Source of the DNA: Hyphomicrobiales bacterium
GTDB taxonomy: Bacteria > Pseudomonadota > Alphaproteobacteria > Rhizobiales > Rhizobiaceae
Length of the DNA stretch: 64,000 nucleotides
Reading direction: 5' to 3'
Assembly: GCA_900471815.1 (NCBI GenBank)
Contig: UICE01000002.1
Location: 322,764 to 386,763, forward strand
Below the pieces are notes generated by a model that had not been told where the DNA came from, ran no database searches, and saw only the letters and a list, made by a program, of their open reading frames with translations. A program made the position numbers and the translations under genes. This document shows positions 43,702-51,121 of the stretch, piece by piece; positions within the stretch are counted from its first letter, which is position 1, and the number at the start of each line of letters is the position of its first letter.

Positions 43702-44577
43702 TTAGTTGATAAGGCCGATTTCCTGCATCTTGGCCAACAGCTTCGCGTCTGGCTCGCCCGTTACTGGCAGGCGGAAGAGTTTCTGAAATTCACTGACGGC
43801 TACCTTCGTGGATTCACCGACCTTGCCGTCGATTTCCACTTTGTCGTTGCCGAATGCGCGTAAACCGGCCTGCACGCGTACGATTTCCGGTGCGGATAGG
43901 CCGCCTGTTGCGGCATCGTTCACCTCGGCATTGGCCGACGAAGCAGAAATTTTCTGTACCGTTGCTTTTTCAGGAGCAGAATCCGGCTTCTTGGCCGGAA
44001 CAGCAATGCTTGCCGTCGTGTCGTCCGCATTGCCAACTGGAGCCTCGGCCTCAACACCGAGCTCAGCGCTGGCCTTGCGGTAAGCCTCGATAGCCGCGCG
44101 TGTGCCTTTGCCGGAAATGCCGTCCACCGTTCCATTGTAAAAGCCGAGGGCCAGCAGTTTCTGCTGAAGCTGTGCCACTTCCGGATCGCCGCCCGGTCCC
44201 AATACCGGGTCACCATTGATGGCAGCGGCGATTGCATCCTGGCTTTTTGGAACCGGAACAGAATTGACCTTGCGGATTGGTGCATCCACAGAGGTTCGTT
44301 TTTCTCCCGACAGAGCAGGCTTTTCCTGCTTTATCGGCTTGAACACCAATTCGGGCCGCGTCGAGAAAAAGACGCCCTCGTGCACATGAGGCTGATACCA
44401 CAGCGCATTGGCCGAGATGAAACCAAGCGTAACCAGAAACGCGGTTGTGCCGCCTGCGATGCCAGGATTGCTGGCGATCAAACCACCGGCTGCAATCAAA
44501 GCCCGCAATGCAGGGCTTCGTTTAGGTGCGCGGCGCTTGGCGGTCCGGCTGCTAGGCCGACTTGCGGGCTTCCCCAT
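43702..44577 (-). CDS. Membrane protein with two peptidoglycan-binding domains
   Basis: The protein has 291 residues. A very basic cytoplasmic start (MGKPASRPSSRTAKRRAPKRSP) precedes one membrane helix (IAGGTTAFLVTLGFISANALWY). The periplasmic part has two PG_binding_1 domains: DPEVAQLQQKLLALGFYNGTVDGISGKGTRAAIEAYRKASAE and APEIVRVQAGLRAFGNDKVEIDGKVGESTKVAVSEFQKLFRLPVTGEPD. The gene starts inside the end of the DivJ-like kinase gene (26-base overlap) with a strong GGGAGG ribosome site. The pairing suggests a wall-contact factor linked to polar signalling, which is inference. Confidence 0.88.
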   Translation of the reverse strand: MGKPASRPSSRTAKRRAPKRSPALRALIAAGGLIASNPGIAGGTTAFLVTLGFISANALWYQPHVHEGVFFSTRPELVFKPIKQEKPALSGEKRTSVDAPIRKVNSVPVPKSQDAIAAAINGDPVLGPGGDPEVAQLQQKLLALGFYNGTVDGISGKGTRAAIEAYRKASAELGVEAEAPVGNADDTTASIAVPAKKPDSAPEKATVQKISASSANAEVNDAATGGLSAPEIVRVQAGLRAFGNDKVEIDGKVGESTKVAVSEFQKLFRLPVTGEPDAKLLAKMQEIGLIN

Positions 44578-46441
44578 GGGAACCTCCCTTTACATCGCTG
44601 ATCTCTTTGAAGTCGACAATATTGGCGGCAGGCTCTTCGCTGCGCTCGTCGCTGGCGATAATACGGCCAGAGCGGGGGATACGGACGTCAACAATTGTGC
44701 CCTGCCCTGGAACGCTCTTGATCGTCAGTTCGCCGCCATGAAGACCTATCAGCCCTTTTACAGTGGCAAGACCCAAGCCAGTGCCTTCCTGAGCGCGCGT
44801 ATAGTCATTCTGCACCTGGCGGAAAGGCTGGCCCAAAGTCTTCAGATCTGCTTCGGCAATACCGATGCCCGTATCACTGACCGAGAACATCAGCGTGTCA
44901 TCTTCAACCTGCGCGTCGATGGTCACAACGCCGCCAGCTTCGGTGAATTTCACCGCATTGGACACAAGATTGATCAGAACCTGATGGATGGCGCGATTAT
45001 CGGCAACGACATTGCCGATACGGGGGCTGACGCGATCGCACAAGGTGACGTTCTTCTGCAAAGCCTGATGCGCCATCATATCGTGCACCATTGTCACGGT
45101 GTCTTTGAAGGCGAAGCTTTCCGCATGGATAGGATAGGCTCCCGCTTCAATCTTCGAAACATCGAGAATGGCATTGACCACTGAAAGCAGATGATTGCCG
45201 GAACGATGCACCAACTCGACATATTCGCGCTGGCGGCTATCGGGCAGCTTGCCGCAAATTTCCTGCAACAGGATGTCGGAAAAACCAATGATGGAATTAA
45301 GCGGCGTGCGCAGTTCGTGGCTCACTGTGGACAGAAAACGGCCTTTTGTAATTTCGACTGTCTCAACTTCGCGGCGCGCTGCAACAAGTGCGTTGCGATC
45401 CGCAACGGCCTGCGAGATATCCGTTGCGACGATAAGAAAGCCCTCGCCCTGGCTGTGAGGCACAGCGCTCAAATGATAAGTTGCGAACCTGACAAGGTGT
45501 GGCTGGCCGCAAGTCTCTGCCGGCGCAACACAACGCAGCTTGACATCGACATGGGCCTTGGCCGCGCCGCGCTTCATATCGCTGAGGAAACCAAGGAATT
45601 GAACACGATCGGCCACGTGCACCCGCTCGAACAGCGGCGTGCCGATCAGCAGATTGCGTGCAATACCAAACTGTTCTTGGGCCTTGGATGAAAGTGATTT
45701 CACCAGCCCGTCGCTGCCAATACTCATAACCACGCCATCAATGGCGCTTTCGAGATCGGCAACGCGATCATCGCGGCGAGCGGCAGCAACACGCTGAACA
45801 AGTCCTTTCGTTATCCGCACAATCAATGTTGCAGAATAGGCCAGAGAAGCCAGCAACGAGAGCGGCGAAAGGCCAACTTCTGCATTCTTGAGCAATGACA
45901 CAATAAGCAGAACAGCCAGTATCGCCGCCGATATCGCGCCAGCCAAACGCAGCGAACGCTCGCTTCTATAAATGAACCAGGCTTCAACAGGCACAGCGGC
46001 AGCCAGCAGCCAAAGCAGCAGATTTGGTGCTGATGAAGCAATCCCGATAGCGCAAATAGATGCGCCATAAGCGATAAGTGCACCAAGGCCGATCTTCAGG
46101 CCATCCTTGGATATTGCCAGAGCACCGCAGAAGATCATCGGCAAAGCCAGAACGCCAATAACTATGCTTACAATACCGGCCATTTCGCCAGCCAACAGGT
46201 GATTGGTGAACACCGCCATTGCAAGCACCAAAGGCATGGCAAGAAACGCGCCCGCCATCCGCGTATCGCGCTCACGGGTTACCGGGCAGGCAACGGATGT
46301 ATTGACCCAACGCCTGCACAAATCGTGGAAGCGACCGGCAATATCAAGCCGCCGGCGCGAGCTGGCATCGGCAAAGTCATGCCGCCGGTGGGCGTCAGCC
46401 CCGGCAAAGTCAGAATGTGTGACGGAATGAATCGGCACCAA
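44552..46441 (-). CDS. DivJ-like membrane histidine kinase
   Basis: About 629 residues. An N-terminal cytoplasmic stretch with FHDLCRRWVNTSVACPVTRERDTR is followed by about six membrane helices (residues 62-215). A PAS domain follows (ESAIDGVVMSIGSDGLVKSLSSKAQEQFG), then HisKA with STVSHELRTPLNSIIGFSDILLQEICG and HATPase with NLVSNAVKFTEAGG, DTGIGI and GTGLGLATVKGL. The wording after the H-box (YVELVHRSGNHLLSVVNAILDVSKIEAG) and the RWV...RERD lead match DivJ, the kinase for DivK in polar cell-cycle control. The start is uncertain: TTG 46441, GTG 46438, or a later codon. It overlaps the peptidoglycan-binding gene. Confidence 0.75.
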   Translation of the reverse strand: MVPIHSVTHSDFAGADAHRRHDFADASSRRRLDIAGRFHDLCRRWVNTSVACPVTRERDTRMAGAFLAMPLVLAMAVFTNHLLAGEMAGIVSIVIGVLALPMIFCGALAISKDGLKIGLGALIAYGASICAIGIASSAPNLLLWLLAAAVPVEAWFIYRSERSLRLAGAISAAILAVLLIVSLLKNAEVGLSPLSLLASLAYSATLIVRITKGLVQRVAAARRDDRVADLESAIDGVVMSIGSDGLVKSLSSKAQEQFGIARNLLIGTPLFERVHVADRVQFLGFLSDMKRGAAKAHVDVKLRCVAPAETCGQPHLVRFATYHLSAVPHSQGEGFLIVATDISQAVADRNALVAARREVETVEITKGRFLSTVSHELRTPLNSIIGFSDILLQEICGKLPDSRQREYVELVHRSGNHLLSVVNAILDVSKIEAGAYPIHAESFAFKDTVTMVHDMMAHQALQKNVTLCDRVSPRIGNVVADNRAIHQVLINLVSNAVKFTEAGGVVTIDAQVEDDTLMFSVSDTGIGIAEADLKTLGQPFRQVQNDYTRAQEGTGLGLATVKGLIGLHGGELTIKSVPGQGTIVDVRIPRSGRIIASDERSEEPAANIVDFKEISDVKGGSHGEARKSA

Positions 46442-46819
46442 TTTTTTCCTGCTTTCCGCAAAACCCTGGTTGTCGCCCGGATAAAGCGGTCATTTCATGA
46501 ATGCTCTTTCAAGCACTCTTGTCAGCGTTAACTTTTGCAGACGAGGCTTTAAGGAAAGGATAAAACTGGGGGATCGAATGAGCCGTAAACCCGGTTTCGA
46601 GCGATTGTGACTGGCATGGTAAATGAAGAGTTTCGGTCAAACACAAATTGGCGTGTCGAATCGTGCAATCAACGATTTGCGCCTCAACAGTTGTTAATGC
46701 TTGGTTTCTATAGTGGCTCAAATTGAGACGCAGGCTTCAACGCTATGTTGCTAAGCCTGTGTCACAGTCTTCGCGTAGGTCGTCTTGGGACGGTGGGTTT
46801 TGCGCCAAAGGGTTGGGCT
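46442..46819. promoter_or_regulatory. Divergent region between DivJ-like and DUF5330 genes
   Basis: About 378 bases hold the promoters of two divergent genes. No gene, repeat or clear operator is seen. The 46745-46819 part is open in frame with the DUF5330 gene but lacks a ribosome site. Confidence 0.4.
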
Positions 46820-47281
46820 ATGTTCTTTTTGATCAGATTTGCGATCAAGTTCTGCTTCTGGATGACAGTCGTGTCATTATTCATGCCTTCGCTCTCCAAT
46901 GAGAAGGGCGGACCCAGCCCGCTTGAAGCCCTGCTGGCAGCGCAAGACACAATCAGCGATCTGTCGGATTTCTGTACCCGCAAAACCCAGGCCTGTGAAA
47001 CTGGCAAGGCGGCGATCGCAAATGCTGGCGTACGTGCCGGTGAAGCCGCCAAAGTCGGATATGAATATCTCGATGCCCAGCTCGGCAAAAAATCCGATGA
47101 TCCGGACTCGATGGTTGCGAGAGCGCATGGCGATGCGCCAGATACCAGCGATGCTGAAGCAATAAAAGCAAAACTGCGTGAAATGGCCTTACGTGAGATT
47201 ATCAACGCCGCCACACGCGAGCGTGAAGAAACAAGCAAAATAGACGCCAAGGCCCATACGGGCTCAGTCAGTAAGAATTGA
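46820..47281 (+). CDS. DUF5330 protein
   Basis: From ATG at 46820 (AAGGG upstream) the protein has 153 residues. A membrane helix or signal comes first (FFLIRFAIKFCFWMTVVSLFMP). The next part is LSNEKGGPSPLEALLAAQDTISDLSDFCTRKTQACETGKAAIANAGVRAGEAAKVGYEYLDA, a helical region with two cysteines. It fits DUF5330, a Rhizobiales-specific family. The mature part is probably periplasmic. No function is known. It is 64 bases upstream of sufE on the same strand and may share its transcript. Confidence 0.8.
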   Translation: MFFLIRFAIKFCFWMTVVSLFMPSLSNEKGGPSPLEALLAAQDTISDLSDFCTRKTQACETGKAAIANAGVRAGEAAKVGYEYLDAQLGKKSDDPDSMVARAHGDAPDTSDAEAIKAKLREMALREIINAATREREETSKIDAKAHTGSVSKN

Positions 47282-47345
47282 ATTGCATAAAAACGGTGAC
47301 GTTCGCAGTTAGGAACACTATATGTGCCCTGAACAGGACAATACC

Positions 47346-47786
47346 ATGGCACAGACTATTGACGACATTATTGGCGATTTCGACTTCATCGACGATTGGG
47401 AAGAGCGCTATCGCTATGTCATCGACCTTGGTCGTGATCTCAAACCCTATCCGGAATCGGCCCGCGACGCCGTGCATAAGGTCAATGGCTGTGTCAGTCA
47501 GGTCTGGCTCAAAAGCACGCTTTCAGCAGGTCCAGATCCCGTTATCGAATTTGTCGGCGACAGCGACGCACACATCGTTCGCGGTCTGGTGGCTATCATG
47601 ATGGCGCTTTACTCAGGCAAAAAAGCTTCGGAAATTCTCGCTATCGATCCGGAAGCCGTTTTGCGGAAGCTTGGCCTTAATGAAAATCTGACGCCGCAAC
47701 GCTCGAACGGTCTGCGTTCGATGGTCGCCCGCATCCGCCGGGAAGCCGAAACAGCGCTCGGCTCGGCGGATGCAACGCAGCATTAA
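47346..47786 (+). CDS. sufE: Cysteine desulfuration protein SufE
   Basis: The 146-residue SufE accepts sulfur from the cysteine desulfurase SufS and passes it on for Fe-S cluster assembly. The start at 47346 has AGGAC 9 bases upstream. The active loop is VHKVNGCVSQVWL with C49. The fold is complete from IIGDFDFIDDWEERYRYVIDLGRDL to NENLTPQRSNGLRSMVARIRREAE. It acts in the cytosol. No suf operon genes lie beside it, as is common in Rhizobiales. It converges on the DUF6456 gene. Confidence 0.94.
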   Translation: MAQTIDDIIGDFDFIDDWEERYRYVIDLGRDLKPYPESARDAVHKVNGCVSQVWLKSTLSAGPDPVIEFVGDSDAHIVRGLVAIMMALYSGKKASEILAIDPEAVLRKLGLNENLTPQRSNGLRSMVARIRREAETALGSADATQH

Positions 47787-47816
47787 GCCAAATTCGTCAG
47801 AGCAAAATCATTGCCC

Positions 47817-48617
47817 TTAGCTTATTGAGGGACGGTAACCTTCCGTGCCCCAGTGAATAATGCTTGAAGTGCGGCGCGTTGGCGCTGGCGGATTGTAATG
47901 TCTGTCGAGCACAGCCAGTGCTGTTTTCAGGATCAGTTTTGCTGAACGGACCGGCCATTGCCGCTCACGCTCGACTATTTCCAATCCCTTGAGAAAGCAG
48001 CACACATCGACCAAGACGCCCGCAAGTTCAGGTCCGACCGCATTGAGCGCCCGCTCCACACGTTGGCGAGCAGCCAAGGCCGCCTCTGTAATTTCGAGCA
48101 CACCATTGGAGCGCGAACCACTGCCAGTCACATCCCAGTTAACACTGATCGAGGGCATCAGATTGCCAAGGGTGAAATCCCGACGCAATTGCTCTCCCGC
48201 CTTGAACGCCGCTTCGTTGATCAGTGGCCGGCCCGTGCCATCCTTGCGTTTACGCAGATTTGCCAGCGGCGACTCGGCCTCATTGGTGCGAACTTTGCTT
48301 GGGCCATGTTCGTCCGGGAGGGTTATGAACGCCTCGTTTCTATGCTGACTGGCAAAGGCATCAACATCGGTGGCGCTCCGCAGCAGCCATGCCTTACCTG
48401 CATCGGAAATTTTCAACTCCGACTTACAGCGCACCACGAGTCCCACCATTGCTGCATGGGCGATAACATCTCTTTTAACGCTCAACACACCATATGCGGC
48501 GCTTTCAAGCATCAATTTTTCAGGCGCTGCCGCTTCAGCGAGTTGCACTGAGCCCTTGGCGAGAAATCGTAAAAGGCGCGCAATCACGGCTCGATCGATT
48601 GTGGAGTGCCCGTTCAT
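47817..48617 (-). CDS. DUF6456 protein with N-terminal winged-helix-like region
   Basis: The 266-residue protein has a first part that looks like a winged helix (STIDRAVIARLLRFLAKGSVQLAEAAAPEKL ... GLVVRCKSELKISDAGKAWLLR). The C-terminal part has PLINEAAFKAGEQLRRDFTLGNLMPSISVNWDV and ALAARQRVERALNAVGPELAGVLVDVCCFLKGLEIVERERQWPVRSAKLILKTALAVLDRHY, which is DUF6456. The end reads like a DNA-binding helix pair. It starts with ATGA overlapping the stop of the DnaA-like gene, so the two are coupled. The function is not known; a paired role in replication or transcription control is inferred. Confidence 0.82.
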   Translation of the reverse strand: MNGHSTIDRAVIARLLRFLAKGSVQLAEAAAPEKLMLESAAYGVLSVKRDVIAHAAMVGLVVRCKSELKISDAGKAWLLRSATDVDAFASQHRNEAFITLPDEHGPSKVRTNEAESPLANLRKRKDGTGRPLINEAAFKAGEQLRRDFTLGNLMPSISVNWDVTGSGSRSNGVLEITEAALAARQRVERALNAVGPELAGVLVDVCCFLKGLEIVERERQWPVRSAKLILKTALAVLDRHYNPPAPTRRTSSIIHWGTEGYRPSIS

Positions 48618-49066
48618 CGACGCACCCTCCCGCTTTGAGCAAAGGCCGCCCGAATAACTGTTTCAACCATATGAACGATGCGGTCGAAATCCGTATCCTC
48701 GCGCATATCCTCAATCAGATGACAGGCATGGGCAACTGTACTGCGATCTCGCCCGAAGACACGACCGACCTGCGTCATGGACATGCCGAGTGTGACATGC
48801 ACCACATACATACCAATTTGGCGCACGCGCGCAACAGCTTGTTCACACCGCGAGTTTGATCGCAAATCGCAACCTGAAATGTTAAAGAGAGCGGACAACA
48901 CGTCTAGAACATGTTCACATATCTGGAAATGTTGCTCGCCTAAGACGTCATTCCGAGTAATGACAGCCAGAATCGGCGTAGTCCCGTCGCGACGCGCGCG
49001 CAGGGCTTTGACTATTTTTTGCGCATCCGCCGCTGACCTTATCGTATGGTTGAAATTCGGAACCAT
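48614..49066 (-). CDS. DnaA domain IV-like helix-turn-helix protein
   Basis: The 150-residue protein has no AAA+ part. Its C-terminal half resembles the DNA-binding domain IV of the replication initiator: CEQAVARVRQIGMYVVHVTLGMSMTQVGRVFGRDRSTVAHACHLIEDMRED. The GRDRSTVAHACHLIE stretch matches the DnaA signature GRDHSTVxHAxxxIE. The N-terminal half is helical with ICEHVLDVLSALFNISGCDLRS. It might bind DnaA boxes and compete with DnaA, or act as an ordinary regulator. It overlaps the DUF6456 gene by 4 bases. The ATG at 49066 has GAGGTGGAG close upstream. Confidence 0.8.
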   Translation of the reverse strand: MVPNFNHTIRSAADAQKIVKALRARRDGTTPILAVITRNDVLGEQHFQICEHVLDVLSALFNISGCDLRSNSRCEQAVARVRQIGMYVVHVTLGMSMTQVGRVFGRDRSTVAHACHLIEDMREDTDFDRIVHMVETVIRAAFAQSGRVRR

Positions 49067-49263
49067 TACTCTACTCCACCTCTTTAATAGGAATATCTTC
49101 TTATACTCCCACCATCAAGAACGTGGATAAGTTTTTGCCAATACAACCATTATCCATTTGTTTTAATTATATTATTTGTTTTTCTACTCATTATAAATAG
49201 GTCTTTTATCCTACATCACTGCCAATCCATCATAATACCGGCCACACTGAAAGGAGTGGTCCA

Positions 49264-49563
49264 ATGTCGATATGCGAGTTGAAGAAAGAGCGTGGCGCGT
49301 TTCTGGCGGCCAAGGAAATTACCGCGGGCGAGGCCCGGCAACGTTTAGCCCTGCAAATATTTTGTAATATTGATCTCGACCAATTGCCTGGAAAGGATGA
49401 GGCGAGCCGAGTTCATATGTGCCGGCGTCTGATACGGCTCATAGAGCGCGAACGGCTCAAGGGAACAAGTGGGCATTGGAGTTATGATCTCAATCGCCAC
49501 ATTGGTCTGAAACAGGCATTGGACAGGTTGCAGGGTCAGGCAAAGCCAAAAATAGCCATTTAA
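49264..49563 (+). CDS. Conserved small cytosolic protein of unknown function
   Basis: The 99-residue protein starts at an ATG with AAGGAG 7 bases upstream, so translation is well supported. It is charged and helical: MSICELKKERGAFLAAKEITAGEARQRLALQIFCNIDLDQLPGKDEASRVHMCRRLIRLIERERLKGTSGHWSYDLNRHIGLKQALDRLQGQ. I do not recognise a family. A perfect terminator follows immediately, so it is a single-gene unit. It diverges from the DnaA-like gene. Confidence 0.7.
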   Translation: MSICELKKERGAFLAAKEITAGEARQRLALQIFCNIDLDQLPGKDEASRVHMCRRLIRLIERERLKGTSGHWSYDLNRHIGLKQALDRLQGQAKPKIAI

Positions 49564-49565
49564 CA

Positions 49566-49592
49566 AAAACGGCGCCCAAAGCGCCGTTTTTC
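49566..49592. terminator. Bidirectional Rho-independent terminator
   Basis: AAAACGGCGC (49566-49575) pairs with GCGCCGTTTT (49581-49590) around CCAAA. T residues follow on the plus strand and A residues precede it, so it serves transcripts from both sides. Confidence 0.9.
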
Positions 49593-49728
49593 AAATCCAA
49601 ATAGTCAGTTCCAATAGTGGGAGTGCAATCTAGCCTCCCGCATCCGCTTGCCATCAGACCCATTCAAAAATGTGATCTATTGGCTTTCCGCAGGAGTTGA
49701 ACTCTTACCACCCGACCGAATATCGGTC

Positions 49729-50166
49729 TTAAGCGGCCTTCTTGCGCTTACGACCAAGACCCATATTCTTGGCAAGGCGCGAACGAGCTGCTGCGTAGTT
49801 TGGCGCAACCATCGGATAGGAAGGATCAAGATCCCACTTCTCGCGATACTGTTCTGGCGTCAGGCTATAATGAGTCATCAGGTGACGCTTCAGTGATTTA
49901 AACTTCTTGCCGTCTTCGAGGCAGACAATATAGTCATCTGCAACGGACTTCTTTGGGTTGATTGCAGGTTTTGGTTTTTCCTGAACAGCAACAACCGCCT
50001 CTGAGCCACCGTTAACGCGACCAAGCGCTGAATGTACCTCGGCGATGAGCGTCGGCAAATCGCCGGCCGGTACAGAATTATTGCTGACATAGGCAGCAAC
50101 CAATTCAGCCGTCAGCTCAAGCAAAACATCGCTGGCCGTGGAGTTTGAATTGTCGAATGTGGTCAT
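49729..50166 (-). CDS. mucR: Ros/MucR-family transcriptional regulator
   Basis: From ATG at 50166 the protein has 145 residues. The N-terminal half ([40 protein letters not shown]) drives self-association. The C-terminal zinc-finger domain has [53 protein letters not shown]. The finger has C82, D85, H95 and H99; the second cysteine of Ros is an aspartate, as in several Rhizobiales MucR forms. MucR silences AT-rich horizontally gained genes and controls surface polysaccharide, virulence and cell-cycle genes, and represses itself. The long AT-rich upstream region fits that. An upstream in-frame extension is not supported. Confidence 0.94.
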   Translation of the reverse strand: MTTFDNSNSTASDVLLELTAELVAAYVSNNSVPAGDLPTLIAEVHSALGRVNGGSEAVVAVQEKPKPAINPKKSVADDYIVCLEDGKKFKSLKRHLMTHYSLTPEQYREKWDLDPSYPMVAPNYAAARSRLAKNMGLGRKRKKAA

Positions 50167-50559
50167 TAAAGTCCAATTCCTTCGTCTAATTTGAAATATC
50201 GGGAGGGGAGTTAAAAAACACCAATATAAAGCTCTAGGGCGCTCTGTTTTCCGACGCCTTTGGCGATCCTCTTTTTCGGATTTTGGTGAATTTGTCAAAT
50301 CAATACTTCATTTACAAAAGAAATATTTCAAACGACATCAAATTCAGAGATTAACCACCAATCGCGCCAAGAAGCCATACTAACCCCACTCAACGAATGC
50401 ACGCACCTGCCGACGACGCGCATTCGAGAATTTACCTATATAACTAATACAAAAAATGGCAAAAATGAGGAATATAACGTTTCACGCAAAGCATTCTATA
50501 ATAACGGATGTTGTGGAGTGCAGTGTTCATGCTTACATTTGCATTGAAAGGAACAAAAA
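50167..50559. promoter_or_regulatory. AT-rich divergent region between mucR and msrB
   Basis: About 390 bases have no gene and are rich in A/T with many T-A steps, mostly from 50285 to 50500. MucR binds such DNA, so this is a likely site of self-repression. No clear hairpin is seen. The msrB ribosome site AAGGA is at the right end. Confidence 0.5.
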
Positions 50560-50964
50560 ATGAATACAAAAACGTTCAAAGTGGTAAAAACTGATGCAGA
50601 ATGGCGTGAGCAGTTAACACCAGAACAGTATCAAATTACGCGAAACCATGGAACGGAGCGCGCATTCTCCAGTCCGAACTTCGATAGTAAACTCAAAGGT
50701 GTTTATAAGTGCGTTTGCTGTGATCGCCCGCTTTACAAGTCAGAAGCAAAGTATGAGTCCGGTACAGGTTGGCCAAGTTTTACAAATCCAATCGAACCTG
50801 ACGCAGTGATTGCTGTGGAAGACCGGTCCTATGGCATGCTCCGCACGGAGATTAAATGCTCTGATTGCGATGCCCATCTTGGTCATGTTTTTCCGGACGG
50901 GCCCGCTCCCACGGGCCTGCGTTACTGCATGAATGGCAATGCCTTGGTCTTTGACCAGGCCTAG
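50560..50964 (+). CDS. msrB: Peptide methionine (R)-S-oxide reductase MsrB
   Basis: The 134-residue enzyme reduces the R form of methionine sulfoxide in proteins. Two CxxC pairs bind zinc ([10 protein letters not shown] and [11 protein letters not shown]). The catalytic cysteine is C123 in [20 protein letters not shown] and [14 protein letters not shown] are the family blocks. The start has AAGGA upstream. It is a stand-alone cytosolic MsrB without an MsrA domain, and diverges from mucR. Confidence 0.95.
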   Translation: MNTKTFKVVKTDAEWREQLTPEQYQITRNHGTERAFSSPNFDSKLKGVYKCVCCDRPLYKSEAKYESGTGWPSFTNPIEPDAVIAVEDRSYGMLRTEIKCSDCDAHLGHVFPDGPAPTGLRYCMNGNALVFDQA

Positions 50965-51121
50965 TGCGAACCACTGGGCCGAACGCTTCCATTTTAATCT
51001 GTCCAACTATCAACTAAAGCCGCATTGACGCGATACCGGCTTATATGAAATCTGCGTTGCAGCCCGGAAAATCGTGCCGGGCTGCGAGATGGACCTTATC
51101 GCCAACCTTTGAAAGTTCTCC

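Noticed and set aside
49660-49730. tRNA-like T-arm (GAGTTCAACTC on the minus strand)
   Set aside because: The bases around it do not form the acceptor, D or anticodon stems, so no tRNA is called.
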